Source: Buttiauxella sp965119215 (lineage in GTDB: Bacteria; Pseudomonadota; Gammaproteobacteria; Enterobacterales; Enterobacteriaceae). Taken from it: 64,000 nucleotides of DNA. Position numbers and translations under genes: made by a program. Positions within the stretch are counted from its first letter, which is position 1, and the number at the start of each line of letters is the position of its first letter. Below are positions 8,731 to 17,349 of the stretch, in pieces. The stretch is from the NCBI GenBank assembly GCA_965119215.1, contig CBCPKK010000016.1:115817-179816 (forward strand), written 5' to 3'. The notes beneath the pieces are model-generated. The model ran no database searches. It was not told the origin of the DNA and worked only from the letters and a program-made list of their open reading frames with translations.

Positions 8731-8744
8731 GGTAACCGGTTCCA
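8731..8744. promoter_or_regulatory. AscG/GalR-type operator upstream of ascF
   Basis: GGTAACCGGTTCCA is a near-perfect palindrome centred on ACCGGT, the core typical of LacI/GalR-family operators and of the E. coli AscG site. It lies 101 bases from the ascF start and 176 from ascG, consistent with repression of ascFB and possibly ascG. Confidence 0.65.
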
Positions 8745-8919
8745 CATTAGATTGACCAGGCAAAACAAACAGATCAAACACTAATTTTACATATTGTTAA
8801 TTTTGTGATGATGATCGCCATCGAGGTGCCACGCAGCCAGCCTGAAACGCTTTTCGAGCAGTATTTTGTCCGGCGGGAATGTGTAAAATGGGCGCATTCA
8901 AAAAAGCCTGGAAGCGCCC

Positions 8920-9933
8920 ATGTCGACAATGCTAGAAGTGGCAAACAAAGCCGGTGTCTCAAAAGCCACGGTTTCACGCGTTTTATCCGGCAAGGGATAC
9001 GTCAGCGAAGCCACAAAAGAACAGGTTTATAAAGCCATTGAAGAGGCGGGGTATCGGCCAAATTTACTGGCGCGCAACCTGGCGACCAATAAATCGGAAT
9101 GTATCGGTTTGGTGGTCACCAACACGCTTTATCACGGTAATTACTTTAGTGAAATACTGTCTCAGGCAGCGAAGAAACTAGAAGACAACGGTCGCCAGCT
9201 TATTCTGGTGGACGGCAAACACAGCGCGCAGGAAGAACAGGAAGCCATTCAATTTTTGCTGGATTTACGCTGTGATGCGGTGATTATTTATCCGCGCTTT
9301 TTGACCATTGATGAAATGGATCAGATTATCGAAAAGCATAAGCAGCCGATTATGGTGGTGAACAGAAAATTAAGAAAACACCAAAGCCACTGTATTTGCT
9401 GCGACCACAAAGGCTCGAGCTTCCTTGCAACAAAACATCTTATTGAACGCGGGCATCGTGATATTGCCTTTATTACCGGATCGATGGATTCCCCTACCGC
9501 TATCGAACGTTTGTCCGGCTACAAAGAAGCGTTAAATCAATATGATATTGGGATTAATGAAAATCTTATCGTGCACGGGAAATGGACGCCAGCCAGCGGC
9601 GTTGCCGCCGTTGAGTCACTGCTTTCGCGCAAAGAGAAGATCAGCGCGATAATCGCCAGCAATGATGAAATGGCGATTGGTGCGATGAAAAAATTAAACG
9701 ATGAAGGGATTTCCATACCCGGCGAAATATCAATAATTGGTTTCGATAATATTCCTACCGCGCCTTATCTTTCACCGGCATTATCGAGCATCAAAGATCC
9801 GGTCAGGGATATGATCAGCGAAGTCATCAGCCGTTTAATCTCTATGTTGGACGGTGGGTATTTGTCGCAAGAAAATGTTTTCACATCGGATTTGTTGGTC
9901 AGAAATTCGGTGATTGATGGGCCTTTTAAATAA
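8920..9933 (+). CDS. ascG: LacI-family repressor of the asc operon
   Basis: 337 residues (E. coli AscG 336). The start ATG at 8920 gives MSTMLEVANKAGVSKATVSRVLSGKGYV, the standard LacI helix-turn-helix at the extreme N-terminus (about 4-23) with hinge helix near 50-58. The periplasmic-binding-like effector domain fills the rest. Divergent from ascFB with an ACCGGT-centred operator between them. Unlike E. coli K-12, where ascG is interrupted by an insertion sequence in some accounts and the operon is cryptic, this copy is intact. Confidence 0.93.
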   Translation: MSTMLEVANKAGVSKATVSRVLSGKGYVSEATKEQVYKAIEEAGYRPNLLARNLATNKSECIGLVVTNTLYHGNYFSEILSQAAKKLEDNGRQLILVDGKHSAQEEQEAIQFLLDLRCDAVIIYPRFLTIDEMDQIIEKHKQPIMVVNRKLRKHQSHCICCDHKGSSFLATKHLIERGHRDIAFITGSMDSPTAIERLSGYKEALNQYDIGINENLIVHGKWTPASGVAAVESLLSRKEKISAIIASNDEMAIGAMKKLNDEGISIPGEISIIGFDNIPTAPYLSPALSSIKDPVRDMISEVISRLISMLDGGYLSQENVFTSDLLVRNSVIDGPFK

Positions 9934-9939
9934 CACGAA

Positions 9940-9961
9940 GAGCGGCGCATTTGCGCCGCTC
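9940..9961. terminator. Hairpin between convergent ascG and curA
   Basis: GAGCGGCGCA and TGCGCCGCTC form a ten-pair stem with a TT loop in the 34-base gap between the convergent stops. It could serve both genes; T-runs are weak. Confidence 0.6.
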
Positions 9962-9967
9962 CATAAA

Positions 9968-10999
9968 TTACTCAGCGACTTTGATAATCAACTTGCCAAA
10001 GTTCTTGCCGACCAATAAACCACGGAAGGCTTCAACGCTGTTTTCCAGACCATCAACAATATCTTCACGGAACTGGATTTTCCCTTCCGCCAGCCACTGG
10101 CTCATCTGTTTAAAGAAGGCCGGGTAACTGTCGCTGTAATCCTGAGAAATAATAAAGCCCTGTACGCGCAGGCGTTTTTTCAAAATAGTGCCCATCAGCA
10201 GGGGCAATCTGTCTTGTTCAAATGCGCTATTCATGCCGTTGTACTGGCTGATTACGCCGCACACCGGAATACGCGCTTTGGTGTTCAGCAGTGGCAGAAC
10301 CGCATCGAATACCGCCCCACCCACGTTTTCAAAATAAACATCAATGCCTTTGTCACAGGCTTTTTTCAGCTGCTCGGCAAAATCTGGCGCTTTGTGGTCA
10401 ATACAAGCATCGAATTTCAGCGTTTCTTTCACGTAGCGGCATTTGTCCGCACCGCCCGCGATACCCACCACTTTCGCGCCAAGCAGTTTCGCCACTTGCC
10501 CAACAACCGAACCCACGGCACCGCTGGCCGCTGCGACGACTACGGTTTCTCCCACTTGTGGATTACCAATATCGGTCAATCCCATATAGCCGGTGAAACC
10601 TGGCATGCCGAGCAAACCGAGCGCATAAGAAGGATGCTGCATATTGGCATCCAGTTTCTGCAAACCTTCGCCGTTGGACAGCGCGTAGTCCTGCCAGCCG
10701 GTGTAGGCCAGAACCAGGTCACCCGCTTTGTAATCCGCATGTTCAGATTTTTCGACGCGGCAAACCGTGCCTGCACCGATCACTTCGCCAATAGCCAGCC
10801 CTGGGGTATAGGACTCGGCATCATCCATGCGCCCGCGCATATACGGGTCGAGAGATAAATAAAGCGTGCGCAGCAGTAGCTGGCCTGCAGCAGGCTGCGG
10901 AACAGGAGCTTGTTCAAGAACAATGTCTTGATCGGTCGGCATACCCTGCGGGCGCTTCGCCAGAACAAAGCGGCGGTTAGTTTGGGACGACTGCGGCAT
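9968..10999 (-). CDS. curA: NADPH-dependent curcumin/2-alkenal reductase, MDR superfamily
   Basis: 343-residue zinc-free medium-chain reductase matching E. coli CurA (YncB). The Rossmann motif is AASGAVGSVVGQ at about 157-168, followed by GGADKCR for NADPH 2'-phosphate binding; the conserved LSLDPYMRGRM (49-58) and YFENVGG segments are present. It reduces alpha,beta-unsaturated carbonyls such as curcumin or 2-alkenals. The ATG at 10999 is chosen because GGAGAG precedes it; an in-frame ATG at 11011 overlaps that ribosome site. It is a single gene convergent with ascG. Confidence 0.9.
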   Translation of the reverse strand: MPQSSQTNRRFVLAKRPQGMPTDQDIVLEQAPVPQPAAGQLLLRTLYLSLDPYMRGRMDDAESYTPGLAIGEVIGAGTVCRVEKSEHADYKAGDLVLAYTGWQDYALSNGEGLQKLDANMQHPSYALGLLGMPGFTGYMGLTDIGNPQVGETVVVAAASGAVGSVVGQVAKLLGAKVVGIAGGADKCRYVKETLKFDACIDHKAPDFAEQLKKACDKGIDVYFENVGGAVFDAVLPLLNTKARIPVCGVISQYNGMNSAFEQDRLPLLMGTILKKRLRVQGFIISQDYSDSYPAFFKQMSQWLAEGKIQFREDIVDGLENSVEAFRGLLVGKNFGKLIIKVAE

Positions 11000-11104
11000 A
11001 ATTCTCTCCATAGATTAGGGTCGTGAATAAACGGTCAATCTGTCCCAGACTAGCTAAAAAAAATCCTCCGAGGGGTGAAAAAGTGCCATTACGCTTTTTT
11101 AAAC

Positions 11105-12625
11105 TTAATGCAGCACCGTCACAGCATCTTCCAGACGCGTCGCCCGGTGTTTCACCATCGCAGACACTTCGGCACTTTCTTCGACTAACGCCGCATTTTT
11201 TTGCGTAATTGCATCCAGTTCGGCAACCGCGCGAGTCAAATCAGACAGCCCTTCCGCCTGCTCTGAAGTGGCGTGGCTGATTTGCCCAAGCAGATGGGTC
11301 ACGTTGCGTACCTGCTCAACAATGTCATTCATGGTGCGCCCTGCTTCGTGAACCTGAATCGTGCCGGACTGCACTTTGCTGGCGCTGGCATCAATCAATT
11401 TGCGGATATCATTGGCCGCCGTCGCACTGCGTTGCGCCAGGTTTCGCACCTCACCAGCCACCACTGCAAACCCTTTGCCCTGCTCTCCGGCTCGCGCGGC
11501 TTCAACGGCTGCGTTAAGCGCCAGAATATTGGTCTGGAAGGCAATATCATTGATAAGACTGGTTATAGAGCCGATGCGTTGGGTGCTGTCGGCAATATCA
11601 TCCATAGTGGTCACAACGATTTCCATCGACTTGCCACCGTGTGCTGCGGCAGCGCTCGCAGAACTGGAAAGTTTATCTGCGGCGGCGGCGGTTTCTGAAT
11701 TGTTCTGCACTGATACCGCCATCTGGCTCATGGTCGTGACGGTTTGCTGCACATTAGCCAGCGACTGGCGCGTCCTTTCGTTCAGTTCCACATTGCCCTG
11801 CGCCAGAGTCTCACTGCCGCTACGCACGTTTTCAACCTGATGGCTGACATCGTGAATCAGCCAGCGGCACATTAATCCTGACTGACCGATAGCCCGCAAC
11901 GTCATGCCGATTTCATCAGTACGCCCAATATGCTGCACGCGCTGTTGATTTCCAGTAGCCACTTCCAGCGCCTGGCGCGCAACGTTTTCCAGAGGGCGCG
12001 CAATTTGCCATTCCAACAAAACACTGGCCAATACGCTCGCCAGTGCGCTAACTAGCAGGTAAGCCGCGCCTTGCTCCAGCGCCACAGATGCCGCCATCAT
12101 CAGCAAAAACACAGCGCTCAAAATCATGCGAATACGCCAGCGCAGCGGTAAAGCGGGTAATTTCCCCAACCAACTTTTACGCAGCACCAGTCCTTTAAAC
12201 AGGCGGCGTTTACAGCGCCCTTCTCTTAGCGCTTTGTACAGCGGCTCAACAGCAGCGATTTCTTCCGGCATCGCTTTAGTACGAATAGACATATAACCGG
12301 TGGTTTTGCCGTTACGCACCACCGGTACGACATTGGCTCGCACCCAATAATGGTCGCCATTTTTGCGCTGATTTTTAACGATGCCTGTCCACGGCTCCCC
12401 CTTTTGCAGGGTGAACCACATGTCAGCAAAGGCGGCTTTTGGCATATCCGGGTGGCGCACCAGGTTGTGTGGGCGGCCAATAAGTTCATGAAGGGAGTAT
12501 CCGCTTACCTTCACGAACGCATCGTTCGCATGGGTAATTGTGCTCTTTAAATCGGTCGTAGACATCAGCGTCGTGTCGTCATCAAGCAGGTATTCATGCT
12601 GTGTAGCAGCCGTGCGCGCAGTCAT
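11105..12625 (-). CDS. aer: Aerotaxis/redox receptor, PAS-containing chemoreceptor
   Basis: 506 residues, the same length as E. coli Aer. A PAS/PAC domain (about 20-125, with FVKVSGYSLHELIGRPHNLVRHPDMP) binds FAD; a hydrophobic anchor lies at about 165-205, followed by a HAMP-like segment and the cytoplasmic signalling hairpin with the highly conserved tip IAFQTNILALNAAVEAARAG. There is no periplasmic ligand domain, as expected for an energy-taxis sensor. The ATG at 12625 is preferred over 12652 because AAGGAAG precedes it and it matches the family length. A sigma-28 promoter is visible upstream. In E. coli aer neighbours patA; here proP and an ABC operon separate them. Confidence 0.94.
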   Translation of the reverse strand: MTARTAATQHEYLLDDDTTLMSTTDLKSTITHANDAFVKVSGYSLHELIGRPHNLVRHPDMPKAAFADMWFTLQKGEPWTGIVKNQRKNGDHYWVRANVVPVVRNGKTTGYMSIRTKAMPEEIAAVEPLYKALREGRCKRRLFKGLVLRKSWLGKLPALPLRWRIRMILSAVFLLMMAASVALEQGAAYLLVSALASVLASVLLEWQIARPLENVARQALEVATGNQQRVQHIGRTDEIGMTLRAIGQSGLMCRWLIHDVSHQVENVRSGSETLAQGNVELNERTRQSLANVQQTVTTMSQMAVSVQNNSETAAAADKLSSSASAAAAHGGKSMEIVVTTMDDIADSTQRIGSITSLINDIAFQTNILALNAAVEAARAGEQGKGFAVVAGEVRNLAQRSATAANDIRKLIDASASKVQSGTIQVHEAGRTMNDIVEQVRNVTHLLGQISHATSEQAEGLSDLTRAVAELDAITQKNAALVEESAEVSAMVKHRATRLEDAVTVLH

Positions 12626-12678
12626 AGCAACTTCCTTGGGCAGGTTATCCAATTGTTAATATTTCTAGCCATATTGTT

Positions 12679-12705
12679 ATATCGGCGATGCAAAGATTTA
12701 ATTTA
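12679..12705 (-). promoter_or_regulatory. Sigma-28 (FliA) flagellar promoter of aer
   Basis: Read on the minus strand: TAAA, exactly 15 bases, then GCCGATAT. This matches the FliA consensus TAAA-N15-GCCGATAA with one mismatch in the -10 element. It lies about 55 bases upstream of the aer start and ties aerotaxis to the flagellar regulon. Confidence 0.8.
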
Positions 12706-12714
12706 ACGGTTAAA

Positions 12715-12730
12715 CTTGACGCTGATCACA
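12715..12730 (+). promoter_or_regulatory. CRP-like site in the proP upstream region
   Basis: CTTGACGCTGATCACA fits TGTGA-N6-TCACA with a perfect right half and a degenerate left half; it also contains TTGACG, a possible -35 element. E. coli proP P1 is known to be CRP-controlled; correspondence here is inferred. Confidence 0.4.
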
Positions 12731-12920
12731 CTTTTAAAATTAAACCATAACTTTTATACTGATTTGGTACGTGACTACATTCCCCAATAATTTCATGAAG
12801 TTATTAATGAATTTGTCATAGTGTCGCTAAGTGCTGGAGTTTTGACCTTCAAATTGCAACCAGCCCACTACACTTAGTTCGGGAGCCAGTTTCGCTCCCG
12901 CAAGGAAAAAGAGGATAATA

Positions 12921-14426
12921 ATGTTAAAAAGGAAAAAGAAAGTCAGACCTATCAAGGTCAGTGACGTTACGATTATCGACGATAGTCGTCTTAAAAAGGC
13001 CATCACAGCAGCCTCTCTTGGCAACGCAATGGAATGGTTTGATTTCGGCGTATATGGCTTTGTGGCCTACGCCCTCGGTAAGGTCTTCTTCCCGGATGCC
13101 AGCCCAAGCGTGCAGATGATTGCCGCACTGGGTACCTTCTCTGTTCCCTTCCTGATTCGTCCGTTAGGCGGCCTGTTCTTTGGCATGCTGGGCGATAAGT
13201 ATGGTCGCCAGAAAATCCTGTCCATCACTATCATCATTATGTCATTGAGTACCTTCTGTATTGGCCTGATTCCGTCGTACGCGACTATCGGTATCTGGGC
13301 GCCAATCCTGTTGTTACTTGCGAAAATGGCGCAAGGGTTCTCAGTGGGCGGTGAATACACAGGCGCTTCGATTTTTGTAGCGGAATACTCACCGGACCGT
13401 AAACGCGGCTTTATGGGCAGCTGGCTGGACTTCGGTTCCATCGCCGGGTTTGTCTGTGGTGCAGGCGTCGTCGTGCTGATTACCGCCATCATTGGTGAAG
13501 ATAACTTCCTCGAATGGGGCTGGCGTCTGCCGTTCTTCCTGGCGTTGCCATTAGGCGTTATCGGCCTGTATCTGCGCCACGCGCTTGAAGAAACACCGGC
13601 GTTCCAGCAGCACATTGAAAAACTCGAGCAAGGCGATAAAGAAGGTCTGACAGAAGGGCCAAAAGTCTCCTTCAAAGAGATTGCGACGAAACACTGGCGC
13701 AGCCTGTTGACCTGTATTGGTATCGTTATTTCGACCAACGTGACCTACTACATGTTGCTCACGTATATGCCGAGCTACCTCTCCCATAACCTGCATTATT
13801 CCGAAGAACATGGTGTGCTGATTATCATCGCTATTATGATTGGGATGCTGTTTGTGCAGCCGGTTATTGGCCTGTTGAGTGACCGTTATGGCCGCCGTCC
13901 GTTTATCGTCTTCGGCAGCGTGGCATTGCTGGTTCTGGCCATTCCGGCCTTTATTTTGATTAACAGTAATGTGCTGGGGCTGATATTCGCCGGGCTGCTG
14001 ATTCTGGCAGTTGTGCTTAACTCCTTCACCGGAGTCATGGCTTCCACCCTTCCAGCCATGTTCCCAACGCATATTCGTTACAGTGCGCTGGCAAGTGCCT
14101 TTAATATTTCGGTGCTGGTTGCTGGTATTACGCCAACGCTTGCTGCCTGGTTAGTCGAGACGACCGAAAACCTGATGATGCCAGCCTATTATCTGATGGT
14201 GGTTGCGGTTATCGGCCTGATTACCGGCCTGACGATGAAAGAAACGGCGAATAAGCCGCTGAAAGGGGCAACTCCCGCAGCGTCAGACATTGCCGAAGCG
14301 CGTGAAATCGTTCAGGAACATCACGATAATATCGAGCAGAAAATTGAAGATATCGATCGTGAAATTGAAGAGTTACAGGCGAAACGTACTAATCTGGTGC
14401 ACCAGCATCCACGTATTAACGAATAG
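12921..14426 (+). CDS. proP: Proline/glycine betaine:H+ symporter ProP
   Basis: 501-residue major-facilitator osmoprotectant importer, essentially the length of E. coli ProP. Twelve membrane helices begin at about residue 27 (TAASLGNAMEWFDFGVYGF); the MFS signature GDKYGRQ and its repeat SDRYGRRP are visible. The C-terminal ~50 residues (EAREIVQEHHDNIEQKIEDIDREIEELQ region) form the cytosolic coiled coil that tunes the osmotic activation threshold in E. coli. The start ATG at 12921 has AAAGAGGAT upstream. Single gene with its own terminator, divergent from aer. In E. coli proP lies elsewhere on the chromosome. Confidence 0.95.
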   Translation: MLKRKKKVRPIKVSDVTIIDDSRLKKAITAASLGNAMEWFDFGVYGFVAYALGKVFFPDASPSVQMIAALGTFSVPFLIRPLGGLFFGMLGDKYGRQKILSITIIIMSLSTFCIGLIPSYATIGIWAPILLLLAKMAQGFSVGGEYTGASIFVAEYSPDRKRGFMGSWLDFGSIAGFVCGAGVVVLITAIIGEDNFLEWGWRLPFFLALPLGVIGLYLRHALEETPAFQQHIEKLEQGDKEGLTEGPKVSFKEIATKHWRSLLTCIGIVISTNVTYYMLLTYMPSYLSHNLHYSEEHGVLIIIAIMIGMLFVQPVIGLLSDRYGRRPFIVFGSVALLVLAIPAFILINSNVLGLIFAGLLILAVVLNSFTGVMASTLPAMFPTHIRYSALASAFNISVLVAGITPTLAAWLVETTENLMMPAYYLMVVAVIGLITGLTMKETANKPLKGATPAASDIAEAREIVQEHHDNIEQKIEDIDREIEELQAKRTNLVHQHPRINE

Positions 14427-14444
14427 TCTTTTTATGTGAACAAA

Positions 14445-14469
14445 CGCCGGGTCAATGCCCGGCGTTTTT
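14445..14469 (+). terminator. Rho-independent terminator after proP
   Basis: CGCCGGG, loop TCAATG, CCCGGCG, followed by TTTTT; perfect seven-pair GC stem 18 bases past the proP stop. Confidence 0.9.
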
Positions 14470-14486
14470 ATTTATGATGCTCACAT

Positions 14487-14503
14487 CATTCCCTAAAGGA
14501 ATG
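14487..14503. promoter_or_regulatory. Palindrome upstream of the ABC transporter operon
   Basis: CATTCC, spacer CTAAA, GGAATG: a perfect 6-5-6 inverted repeat, 125 bases before the substrate-binding-protein gene and clear of the proP terminator. A candidate operator for an unidentified regulator. Confidence 0.35.
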
Positions 14504-14627
14504 GGATATACCTAATATTTATAAGCAAAGTATTTTTTGGACTTTGTGAATAGTCATAACTCACCTACCGTAATCGGGTCAGAGAATAACAACTCATAAA
14601 AATTCTTCCTTTTAAGCAGGGTGCCAC

Positions 14628-16196
14628 ATGCAAAGAAAAGTACTGCCGTTACTGCTGCTGGCTGCAATTTCCGCAAGCAGCTTTGCCGCCACACCACCGA
14701 ACACTTTAATTGTTGCCCAGGGCCTGGACGATATCGTCAGCCTTGATCCTGCGGAAGCTAACGAACTTTCCAGCATTCAAACGGTGCCAAGCCTGTATCA
14801 GCGCCTGGTTCAGGCCGACCGTGATAACCCGGCAAAAGTTGTCCCGGTGCTGGCAGAAAGCTGGCAGGGTGACGCGGCCAATAAAAAGCTGACTATCAAA
14901 CTGCGTCCTGATGCCAAATTCTCCTCCGGCAATCCGCTGCGCCCGGAAGACGTTATTTTCTCTTATACCCGCGCAGTTACGCTGAATAAGTCCCCCGCTT
15001 TTATTCTTAACGTACTTGGCTGGCAGCCAGATAACATCGCCAGCCAGCTGAAAAAAGTCGACGATCACACGCTGGAACTGCACTGGACGGCGGACGTCAG
15101 CCCGGCGGTAGCGCTGAATATTCTCTCCACGCCAATCGCATCTATCGTGGATGAAAAAGCTGTTTCACCTAACGCCAAAGCGGGTGATTTCGGTAACGAG
15201 TGGCTGAAAATGCACTCTGCGGGCAGCGGCCCATTCAAGATGCGCGTTTACCAACCGCATCAGGCGATTGTGCTGGATGCGAACCCAACCTCTCCTGGTG
15301 ACGCGCCTAAAGTAAAAAACATCATCATTAAAAACGTGCCAGATCCGGCGGCTCGCCGCCTGCTGATTCAGCAAGGTGATGCAGATATCGCCCGCGACCT
15401 GGGTGCGGACCAAACCAGCGCGCTGGAAGGCAAACCTGGCGTGAAAGTGCTGAGCATCCCTTCTGCCGAGCAGAATTACATGGTGTTCAACGCGGGTAAC
15501 AGTGCTAATCCGTTGCTGAAAAACCCAGCCCTGTGGGAAGCCGCACGTTATCTGGTGGATTACGAAGGCATCACCAAAGACCTGCTTAAAGGCCAGTATT
15601 TTATCCACCAGAGCTTCCTGCCGGTGGGTTTCGCAGGGGCGCTGGACAACAATCCATTCAAATTTGACCCAGCCAAAGCGAAAGAGATCCTTGCTAAAGC
15701 AGGCATCAAAGATGCGCATTTCACGCTGGATGTGGAAAACAAACCACCGTTCATCACCATCGCTCAGTCTATGCAGGCAAGTTTTGCTCAGGGCGGCGTG
15801 AAGATCGATCTTCTGCCCGCTGCGGGCAGCCAGGTCTACGCTCGCGTTCGCGCTAAACAGCACCAAGCGGCAATCCGTCTGTGGCTCCCGGATTATTTTG
15901 ACGCTCATTCCAACGCCAGTGCCTTTGCCTATAACGATGGCAAATCAAGCACGGTTGCAGGTTTGAACGGCTGGCAAATCCCAGAGTTAAACAAGCAAAC
16001 TCTGGCCGCTGTTGCGGAATCTGACCCAGCTAAACGCCTGGATCTGTATAAAAAAATACAGGAAGAAGTCCAGCACAACTCGCCATATGTGTTTGTTGAT
16101 CAGGGCAAAACCCAGATCGTGGTGCGTGAGAATGTGAAGGGCTATCAGCAAGGTTTGAATGCAGATATGGTGTATTACGATCGCGTGAGTAAGTAA
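14628..16196 (+). CDS. ABC transporter periplasmic substrate-binding protein, SBP family 5
   Basis: 522 residues with a signal peptide (MQRKVLPLLLLAAISASSFA, cleavage after residue 20) and no lipobox Cys, so a soluble periplasmic binder is expected. The family-5 fold (oligopeptide/nickel type) is shown by LIVAQGLDDIVSLDPAEANE, LAESWQ...KLTIKLRPDAKFSSGNPLRPEDVIFSY and the C-terminal half with NKPPFITIAQSMQASF. First gene of a five-gene operon with two permeases and two ATPases. The ligand cannot be read from the sequence: DppA/OppA-, NikA- and GsiB-type binders all share this fold. A REP-like element separates it from the permease genes. Confidence 0.85.
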   Translation: MQRKVLPLLLLAAISASSFAATPPNTLIVAQGLDDIVSLDPAEANELSSIQTVPSLYQRLVQADRDNPAKVVPVLAESWQGDAANKKLTIKLRPDAKFSSGNPLRPEDVIFSYTRAVTLNKSPAFILNVLGWQPDNIASQLKKVDDHTLELHWTADVSPAVALNILSTPIASIVDEKAVSPNAKAGDFGNEWLKMHSAGSGPFKMRVYQPHQAIVLDANPTSPGDAPKVKNIIIKNVPDPAARRLLIQQGDADIARDLGADQTSALEGKPGVKVLSIPSAEQNYMVFNAGNSANPLLKNPALWEAARYLVDYEGITKDLLKGQYFIHQSFLPVGFAGALDNNPFKFDPAKAKEILAKAGIKDAHFTLDVENKPPFITIAQSMQASFAQGGVKIDLLPAAGSQVYARVRAKQHQAAIRLWLPDYFDAHSNASAFAYNDGKSSTVAGLNGWQIPELNKQTLAAVAESDPAKRLDLYKKIQEEVQHNSPYVFVDQGKTQIVVRENVKGYQQGLNADMVYYDRVSK

Positions 16197-16198
16197 CA

Positions 16199-16266
16199 GG
16201 TGGATGTCGCTCGCGCTAATCCCCCCTACGAAATGTAGGTTGGATTAGCGTAAGCGACATCCGACA
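16199..16266. repeat. REP-like element, copy 1 (inside the ABC operon)
   Basis: Two inverted units: GGTGGATGTCGCT...GCTAATC...CCTAC, then GTAGGTTGGATTAGCG...AGCGACATCC. They match copies at 31250-31330 and 60501-60573. Being between the binding-protein gene and the first permease gene, the RNA could act as a 3' stabiliser, as in malE-malF of E. coli. Confidence 0.85.
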
Positions 16267-16299
16267 AAACGATTTATCCCGCTTTGTATAAGAGTCCAC

Positions 16300-17349
16300 A
16301 TGTCAGACATCTCCACCCTTTCAGCCGCCAGCCGCTTACGCCGCCCATTGCTGACGCTAGTGCAGGGGCTGTTTACCCTGGCGCTTACGCTTATCGGCCT
16401 GCTGCTCATCACTTTTGCTTTGTCGGCGCTATCCCCTGTCGATCGTGTACTGCAAATTGTTGGCGATCACGCAAGCCAGGCGACTTACGATCAGGTGCGC
16501 CACCAGCTTGGGCTGGATAATTCCCTGCCCATTCAGTTCTGGCATTACCTGACAAATCTCGCTCATGGCGATCTGGGCACTGCCAGCGCCACCGGCCAAC
16601 CCGTGCTACAGGATTTGCTCTCTGCTTTCCCGGCAACACTAGAACTCGCCACCCTGGCGCTAATTATTGGTAGCGTTTTTGGGGTGATTTTTGGCGTACT
16701 TTGCGCGCGATTCGCAGGCTCACCGTGGGATTTGGCGGTGCGTACTTTCACGCTGCTCGGCAATTCCGTCCCTATTTTTTGGCTTGGCCTGCTGATGCTG
16801 GCGCTGTTTTATGCACGCCTGCAATGGAGCGCCGGACCTGGGCGCCTGGACGATATTTATCAATACAGCGTGGAAGCTAAAACCGGTTTTGTGTTGATAG
16901 ACACCTGGCTTTCCGGTGACCGCGCCGCGTTCCTGAACGCCATCAACCACCTTGTACTACCCGTCCTGCTGCTCGCCTACTACTCGCTGGCGAGTATCAC
17001 GCGGCTGACGCGCACCGCTTGCCTGAGCGAAATGAACAAAGAATACATCACGCTTGCACGCGCCAAAGGTGCCGGAGAGATGACGATTCTGGTGCGCCAC
17101 GTGCTGCCTAATATTCGCGGCACGCTATTCACGGTTATTGCGTTGGCCTACACCGGAATGCTGGAAGGCGCAGTGCTGACTGAAACTGTTTTCTCCTGGC
17201 CAGGCATCGGACGTTATCTCACAACCGCGCTGTTCGCCGGAGATACCACCGCGATTATGGGCGGCACGCTGCTGATTGGCGTGTCGTTTGTCATTATCAA
17301 TAATCTCACTGACGTGCTGGTGCGAGTCACCGATCCGAGGGTGCACTAA
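16300..17349 (+). CDS. ABC transporter permease (DppB/OppB/NikB type)
   Basis: 349-residue inner-membrane permease. The N-terminal helix (LTLVQGLFTLALTLIGLLLITFALS), the periplasmic loop with YDQVRHQLGLDNSLPIQFWHYL and the BPD_transp_1 core are typical of the B-type subunit. The EAA loop is ITLARAKGAGEMTILVRHVLPN near residues 248-269, which contacts the ATPases. A segment around 170-215 (GRLDDIYQYSVEAKTGFVLIDTWL) is the family's variable periplasmic insert. Its TAA overlaps the next gene's ATG by one base. Confidence 0.88.
   Translation: MSDISTLSAASRLRRPLLTLVQGLFTLALTLIGLLLITFALSALSPVDRVLQIVGDHASQATYDQVRHQLGLDNSLPIQFWHYLTNLAHGDLGTASATGQPVLQDLLSAFPATLELATLALIIGSVFGVIFGVLCARFAGSPWDLAVRTFTLLGNSVPIFWLGLLMLALFYARLQWSAGPGRLDDIYQYSVEAKTGFVLIDTWLSGDRAAFLNAINHLVLPVLLLAYYSLASITRLTRTACLSEMNKEYITLARAKGAGEMTILVRHVLPNIRGTLFTVIALAYTGMLEGAVLTETVFSWPGIGRYLTTALFAGDTTAIMGGTLLIGVSFVIINNLTDVLVRVTDPRVH

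Noticed and set aside
12827..13024. Minus-strand 65-codon frame with a hydrophobic stretch over the proP start
   Set aside because: Antisense to the conserved ProP N-terminus; hydrophobicity reflects complement of Lys/Glu codons.
15165..15908. 247-codon minus-strand frame inside the binding-protein gene
   Set aside because: Shadow of a well-supported gene; translation is Arg/His/Phe-rich with no family resemblance.
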